From Isoptericola halotolerans (GTDB lineage: Bacteria; Actinomycetota; Actinomycetes; Actinomycetales; Cellulomonadaceae), in assembly GCF_013149785.1 (NCBI RefSeq), contig NZ_JABEZU010000001.1, positions 1,550,001 to 1,614,000 on the forward strand: DNA of 64,000 nt, given 5' to 3'. Under the pieces are notes generated by a model. It did no database searches, was not told where the DNA came from, and saw nothing but the letters and a program-made list of their open reading frames with translations. Made by a program: the position numbers and the translations under genes. Positions 60,548-64,000 of this stretch are shown here, in pieces (positions within the stretch are counted from its first letter, which is position 1; the number at the start of each line of letters is the position of its first letter).

Positions 60548-61282
60548 TCAGCAGGGTTCGAGCGTGGTGAAGGCCGAGGCGTCGTCGAGCATCCCGCGCA
60601 GCGTGGACTGCGGCACCAGCAACGACCGGCCGTCGGTGGTCTTGGCGTAGACGACGCCGATGACGTCGCCGGCCTCGTCGAGAGCGGCAGAGCCCGAGGA
60701 CCCGGGTTCGACCGGGGCGTCCGTGACGAGCACCTCGCCGAGGTTCTCGTGCAGGGGGTCGGTCGTGGTGCCGATGACGCTCCCCGCGGTGACGGTCAGA
60801 CGACCTCCGGCCGGGTAGCCCACGACGGTGACCTCGTCACCCTGCTCGGGGTCGTCGTCGGCGAGCCGTGGGAACGACGGCAGCGGGTCCTCGGTCCGGA
60901 CGACGGCGAGGTCGGCCAACGCGGCCGTGCTCGCTGCCGAGACGTCGAGGTCCCGACCGTCGTACGTGCTCACCTGCAGCGCGGACGAGTCGGCGACGAC
61001 GTGCCGGTTCGTGATGAGCGTGTGCTCGTCGACGGCGAACCCGGAACCGGTCGACAGCGCGTCGCAGCCGACGTTGCGGATGCGTACCGCCATGCGTTGC
61101 ACCGCGTCGAAGCCGTCAGGGGAGAGCTGGTCGGAGCCCTCGGCGGACAGCGACGGCGCCGCGAGGGTGGGGACGATGTCTTCCGGCACGGCGGGCGGCA
61201 TCTCGGGCAGCGCGGCGCACCCACCCAGCAGGAGCCCTGCGGCGGTCGCGGCGACCGCCTGCCGCCACCCGGCAGACCTCAC
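60548..61282 (-). CDS. Lipoprotein trypsin-like serine protease
   Basis: 244 aa. N-terminal signal with lipobox LLLGGC at residues about 19-24, then a chymotrypsin-fold domain with the triad: His in TNRHVVAD, Asp in LADLAVVRT, Ser in EPGSSGSAAL. There is no PDZ domain. It should be an extracytoplasmic, lipid-anchored protease. GTG at 61282 overlaps the coiled-coil gene stop by 4 bp, which fixes the start. Substrate unknown. Confidence 0.85.
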   Translation of the reverse strand: MRSAGWRQAVAATAAGLLLGGCAALPEMPPAVPEDIVPTLAAPSLSAEGSDQLSPDGFDAVQRMAVRIRNVGCDALSTGSGFAVDEHTLITNRHVVADSSALQVSTYDGRDLDVSAASTAALADLAVVRTEDPLPSFPRLADDDPEQGDEVTVVGYPAGGRLTVTAGSVIGTTTDPLHENLGEVLVTDAPVEPGSSGSAALDEAGDVIGVVYAKTTDGRSLLVPQSTLRGMLDDASAFTTLEPC

Positions 61283-61878
61283 TGCGCCAGCTCCTGCTGC
61301 AGCTGGGTGTTCGCGTCGTTCGCCTCGTCGCACAGCCCTTCGACATCGGAGGCGAACCGTTCGAGGTCGTCGGGGTCGTACGAGTCGCGGTCCTCGAGGT
61401 AGCCGATGAGCTGCGACTGCGCGGCGGTGCACTGCCCGAGGGCGGTCGCCACGACGCCGGCCGCCTCGCTGACCCTGCGCTGGTAGTCGAGGTACTGCTG
61501 GCTGGCGACGTTCTCGTCACCGAGCTGGGCCTTCTCGTCGGCCAGGTCGGTGATCCGGGCGGTGGCCGTGTCGAGCTGCTCGCGGGCGGCGACCAGCTCG
61601 GCCGTGACCCCGTCGAGCTCCGACCGGAGCACCGCCACCTCTTCGGCGTACGCGTGCGCGTCGCTCTCCCACCGGGCGGCGTGCTCCTCCCAGGCCGTCG
61701 TGGCCTGCCAGAGATAGCCGGCGACGGCGATGGCCCCGAGGAGCAGGAGGGCCAGCACGACGGCCGTGACACGTGCGGCCCGACCGCGGCGACGGCCCGG
61801 CCGCCCCGGGGGTGGCGGCCCGGGGACGGCCTGCCTCGAGGTCGGCGCAGGTTCCCACGGTGCCGAGGACTGCGCCAT
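61279..61878 (-). CDS. Membrane-anchored coiled-coil protein
   Basis: 199 aa: a basic, Pro-rich cytoplasmic tail (1-36), one membrane segment (about 37-57, VTAVVLALLLLGAIAVAGYLW) and a predominantly helical extracytoplasmic part with coiled-coil heptads (TWRSELDGVTAELVAAREQLDT-like) and two Cys. No named family. Its coupling to a lipoprotein protease suggests that the pair acts together on the outer face of the membrane. Confidence 0.78.
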   Translation of the reverse strand: MAQSSAPWEPAPTSRQAVPGPPPPGRPGRRRGRAARVTAVVLALLLLGAIAVAGYLWQATTAWEEHAARWESDAHAYAEEVAVLRSELDGVTAELVAAREQLDTATARITDLADEKAQLGDENVASQQYLDYQRRVSEAAGVVATALGQCTAAQSQLIGYLEDRDSYDPDDLERFASDVEGLCDEANDANTQLQQELAQ

Positions 61879-61879
61879 G

Positions 61880-62251
61880 TCAGACGACGGAGCCCGTGTA
61901 CTTCTCGCCGGGGCCCTCGCCGGGCTCGTCGGGGATCACCGAGGCCTCCCGGAAGGCGAGCTGGAGCGACCTGAGGCCGTCCCGCAGGGAGCGGGCGTGC
62001 TGGTTGCCGATGTCCGGGGCGGCAGCGGTCACGAGCGCGGCGAGCGCCGTGATGAGCTTGCGCGCCTCGTCGAGGTCGAGGTGCTCGGCGGAGTCCTCCT
62101 CCGCGAGGCCGCACTTGACGGCCGCGGCACTCATGAGGTGCACGGCGGCGGTGGTGATGACCTCGACGGCCGCGACGTCGGCGATGTCCCGGGTCGCTGC
62201 GCCGGCGTCGGGTGCTGCGCCGGGCTCGGTGGTGTGGCTCATGGGGTCCAT
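61880..62251 (-). CDS. DUF1844 domain protein
   Basis: 123 aa with the DUF1844 core VITTAAVHLMSAAAVKCGL and DEARKLITALAALVTAAAPD. The family is common in actinobacteria; function unknown. ATG at 62251 has GAGG eight bases upstream; ATG 62242 is possible. It is followed after one base by the coiled-coil gene, so the three genes form an operon. Confidence 0.82.
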   Translation of the reverse strand: MDPMSHTTEPGAAPDAGAATRDIADVAAVEVITTAAVHLMSAAAVKCGLAEEDSAEHLDLDEARKLITALAALVTAAAPDIGNQHARSLRDGLRSLQLAFREASVIPDEPGEGPGEKYTGSVV

Positions 62252-62280
62252 CTTGGCACCTCTGCGGCGGACAGATGCCC

Positions 62281-62313
62281 GAGGCCGGGCCCGCGCACGG
62301 CGGGCCCGGCCTC
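62281..62313. terminator. Hairpin between katA and DUF1844, 14-bp stem
   Basis: Arms 62281-62294 and 62300-62313 are perfectly complementary with a 5-nt loop. On the minus strand it lies behind katA and before the DUF1844 gene, so it is most simply a second terminator of katA. Confidence 0.6.
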
Positions 62314-62359
62314 GGGTGGGGGGTTCGCACCGGCGGGGGCCGGTGTCACGGGACGTCTG

Positions 62360-62388
62360 CCTCAGGCGGCGCTGGTGGCCGCCTGAGG
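62360..62388 (-). terminator. katA terminator hairpin, 11-bp stem
   Basis: CCTCAGGCGGC at 62360-62370 pairs with GCCGCCTGAGG at 62378-62388 across a 7-nt loop. It lies 17 bp downstream of the katA stop codon on the minus strand. Confidence 0.6.
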
Positions 62389-62405
62389 CCGCGGTTCCGC
62401 TCCGG

Positions 62406-63857
62406 TCAGGCGGCGGCGACCTCGGTGCGGAGCTTGGCGCCCAGCTCGGCGTCGACGTTGGTCCAGTACTGGAAGAACCGCTCACGGATCTCGGCGATCG
62501 TGATGGCCCGGCCCTGGCCGGTCAGGGTCTCCAGGAAGCGCGCCCTGGCGGCGTCGTCGAAGACCTCGCGGTAGAGCGTGCCGGCCTGGCCGAAGTCGTC
62601 GTCCTCGGAGTGCAGGGTGTAGGCGGAGCGCAGCAGCTCGCCGTCGGTCTCCCAGCTGCCCTCGGAGGCGAGCGCCGGGTCCGCGGCCGGCCCACCGAAC
62701 GAGTTCGGCGTGTAGACGGGGTGCTCGGGGCCGTTGAAGTGGTAAGCCATCGGGCCCTGGTGCATGTAGTTGCTCACCGGGGCGGCGTGCGGCTGGTTCA
62801 CCGGCAGCTGGTTGAAGTTCGCGCCGATGCGGTGGCGGTGCGCGTCGTTGTACGCGAACACGCGGGCCATGAGCATCTTGTCCGGGGAGATGTCCGTGCC
62901 GGGCACCTGGTTGCCGGGGGAGAACGCGGCCTGCTCGATCTCCGCGAAGAAGTTGCGCGGGTTGCGGTTGAGCGTGAACGTCCCGACCTTGATCAGGGGG
63001 TAGTCCGCGTGCGGCCAGACCTTGGTCATGTCGAACGGGTTGAACCGGTAGGTCTTGGCGTCCTCGTACGGCATGACCTGGACCTTGACGTCCCACGAGG
63101 GGTGCTCGCCCCGCTCGATCGCCTCGTACAGGTCGCGGCGGTAGTAGTCGGCGTCCTCGCCGGCGATGCGCTCGGCGTCGGCGGGCGACATGTGCTCCAC
63201 GCCCTGCTGGGAGATGAAGTGGTACTGCACCCAGAACCGCTCGCCGGCGGCGTTGATCCACTGGTAGGTGTGCGAGCCGTAGCCGTTGAGGTGACGCCAG
63301 GACTTCGACAGCCCGCGGTCGCCCATGAGGTAGGTCACCTGGTGGGCCGACTCCGGGGAGAGGGTCCAGAAGTCCCACTGCATGTCGGCGTCGCGCAGGC
63401 CGGAGGCACCGAGCCTCTTCTGCGAGTGGATGAAGTCGGGGAACTTCATCGCGTCGCGCAGGAAGAAGACCGGCGTGTTGTTGCCCACGACGTCGAGGTT
63501 GCCCTCGGTCGTGTAGAAGCGCAGGGCGAAGCCGCGCACGTCGCGCCAGGTGTCGGGCGAACCCTGCTCACCGGCGACGGAGGAGAAGCGCAGGACGGTC
63601 TCGGCCTTGGCCCCCGGCTGGAAGACCGCGGCGGAGGTGTACCGCGAGACGTCCTCGGTCACCTCGAACTCGCCGAAGGCGCCGCCGCCCTTGGCGTGGG
63701 GGTTGCGCTCCGGGACGCGCTCGCGGTTGAAGGAGGCGAGCTTCTCGACCAGGTACCGGTCGTGCAGGACGGTGGGGCCGTCGGGGCCGACGGTGAGGGA
63801 GTACTGGTCGCTGGTGACCGGCGTGCCGGTCTGCGTCGTCGTGAACGGGGTCGTCAT
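62406..63857 (-). CDS. katA: Monofunctional heme catalase KatA
   Basis: Decomposes hydrogen peroxide. 483 aa, small-subunit (clade 3) catalase. Distal His in [16 protein letters not shown], Asn in [14 protein letters not shown], and the proximal heme-ligand Tyr in [15 protein letters not shown] at 63857 has AAAGGA upstream. It is preceded on the same strand by furA after 38 bp, the classical FurA-controlled arrangement in actinobacteria. Confidence 0.95.
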   Translation of the reverse strand: MTTPFTTTQTGTPVTSDQYSLTVGPDGPTVLHDRYLVEKLASFNRERVPERNPHAKGGGAFGEFEVTEDVSRYTSAAVFQPGAKAETVLRFSSVAGEQGSPDTWRDVRGFALRFYTTEGNLDVVGNNTPVFFLRDAMKFPDFIHSQKRLGASGLRDADMQWDFWTLSPESAHQVTYLMGDRGLSKSWRHLNGYGSHTYQWINAAGERFWVQYHFISQQGVEHMSPADAERIAGEDADYYRRDLYEAIERGEHPSWDVKVQVMPYEDAKTYRFNPFDMTKVWPHADYPLIKVGTFTLNRNPRNFFAEIEQAAFSPGNQVPGTDISPDKMLMARVFAYNDAHRHRIGANFNQLPVNQPHAAPVSNYMHQGPMAYHFNGPEHPVYTPNSFGGPAADPALASEGSWETDGELLRSAYTLHSEDDDFGQAGTLYREVFDDAARARFLETLTGQGRAITIAEIRERFFQYWTNVDAELGAKLRTEVAAA

Positions 63858-63895
63858 GGACGTCCTTTCTCGGGGACTTCTGGGGGGTCGGGTGG

Positions 63896-64000
63896 TCAGT
63901 GGGCCGGGGCGCAGGCGGGGCACAGGCCCCAGAACGTCACCTCGGCGAGGTCGACGGCGAAGCCGTGCGTGTCGCCCGGCGTCAGGCAGGGAGAGTGACC
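63896..64000 (-). CDS. furA: FurA, peroxide-sensing Fur-family repressor, C-terminal end (5' part outside window)
   Basis: Only the last 34 residues are visible, reading from the window edge: [14 protein letters not shown], then [18 protein letters not shown]. The [11 protein letters not shown] ending with its CPxC zinc pair is typical of actinobacterial FurA. The frame runs off the end of the window. Its location just upstream of katA supports peroxide- and iron-dependent control of katA. Confidence 0.88.
   Translation of the reverse strand, partial: GHSPCLTPGDTHGFAVDLAEVTFWGLCPACAPAH

Noticed and set aside
1-64000. tRNA, rRNA, riboswitch, insertion sequence, prophage or attachment site
   Set aside because: I saw no tRNA-like cloverleaf with CCA-type end, no rRNA similarity, no conserved riboswitch core, and no transposase or integrase motif in any supported reading frame. 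Base composition looks even along the window.

Overview
This window is high-GC, densely packed chromosomal DNA from an actinobacterium (Actinomycetota), most likely a Micrococcales member related to Cellulomonas, Cellulosimicrobium or Isoptericola. The pointers are the gene order lexA / LysM gene / nrdR, a full dcw (division and cell wall) cluster running into sepF, yggT and divIVA, actinobacteria-specific families (DUF5302, DUF3040, SAV_6107 HEPN, PriA), many GTG starts, and many apparently leaderless promoters. MurE lacks the Arg of the DNPR motif that reads meso-diaminopimelate, which fits the Lys/Orn-type peptidoglycan of these families. The placement is inferred from gene content; no 16S gene is present.

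Layout. 1-5.4 kb: tail of a DinG-type helicase, L-lactate dehydrogenase, the SOS pair lexA and a divergent LysM gene, nrdR, DUF5302, serA. 5.4-12.1 kb: a HelD/HelR-like RNA polymerase-associated helicase, a signalling trio (receiver-PP2C phosphatase, histidine kinase, single-domain receiver), a PAC2 protein and a cold-shock protein. 12.1-15.3 kb: a spermidine synthase-like protein, then a HEPN gene and dinB behind a perfect SOS box, then DUF3040. 15.3-20.0 kb, minus strand: moxR, DUF58 and a TgpA-type transglutaminase. 20.2-36.2 kb: mraZ, rsmH, ftsL, ftsI, murE, murF, mraY, murD, ftsW, murG, murC, ftsQ, ftsZ, mostly with 1-4 bp overlaps. 36.2-40.9 kb: pgeF, sepF, yggT, divIVA, a DksA-like protein without its zinc cysteines, lspA, an RluD-type pseudouridine synthase. 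40.9-46.7 kb: a LacI regulator, dnaE, Nudix, a PPOX enzyme, an S4 protein. 46.8-60.5 kb: hisD, an alpha/beta hydrolase, a SWIM-SNF2 helicase, a RecQ with a phosphoribosyltransferase-like tail, a small membrane protein, a Tat/lipoprotein Rieske protein, then hisC, hisB, a conserved unknown, hisH, priA and SseB. 60.5-64 kb, minus strand: a lipoprotein serine protease, a membrane coiled-coil protein, DUF1844, katA and the end of furA.

How it works together. The dcw block makes lipid II and the divisome (MurC-F, MraY, MurG, FtsW/FtsI, FtsL/Q/Z, SepF), and DivIVA directs polar growth. The SOS signals link DNA damage to a cell-division inhibitor candidate (LysM gene) and to translesion synthesis (HEPN-dinB). 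The his genes supply histidine and, through PriA, a tryptophan step. katA-furA handles peroxide.

I found no tRNA, rRNA, CRISPR array, insertion sequence, prophage or clearly foreign island, and no gene-free stretch above 300 bp. Most of the region is conserved core genome. The points that merit a second look are regulatory: paired opposing MraZ-like operators, the LexA operator arrays, stop codons that double as -10 elements, and a few altered proteins (RecQ fusion, zinc-less DksA-like protein).
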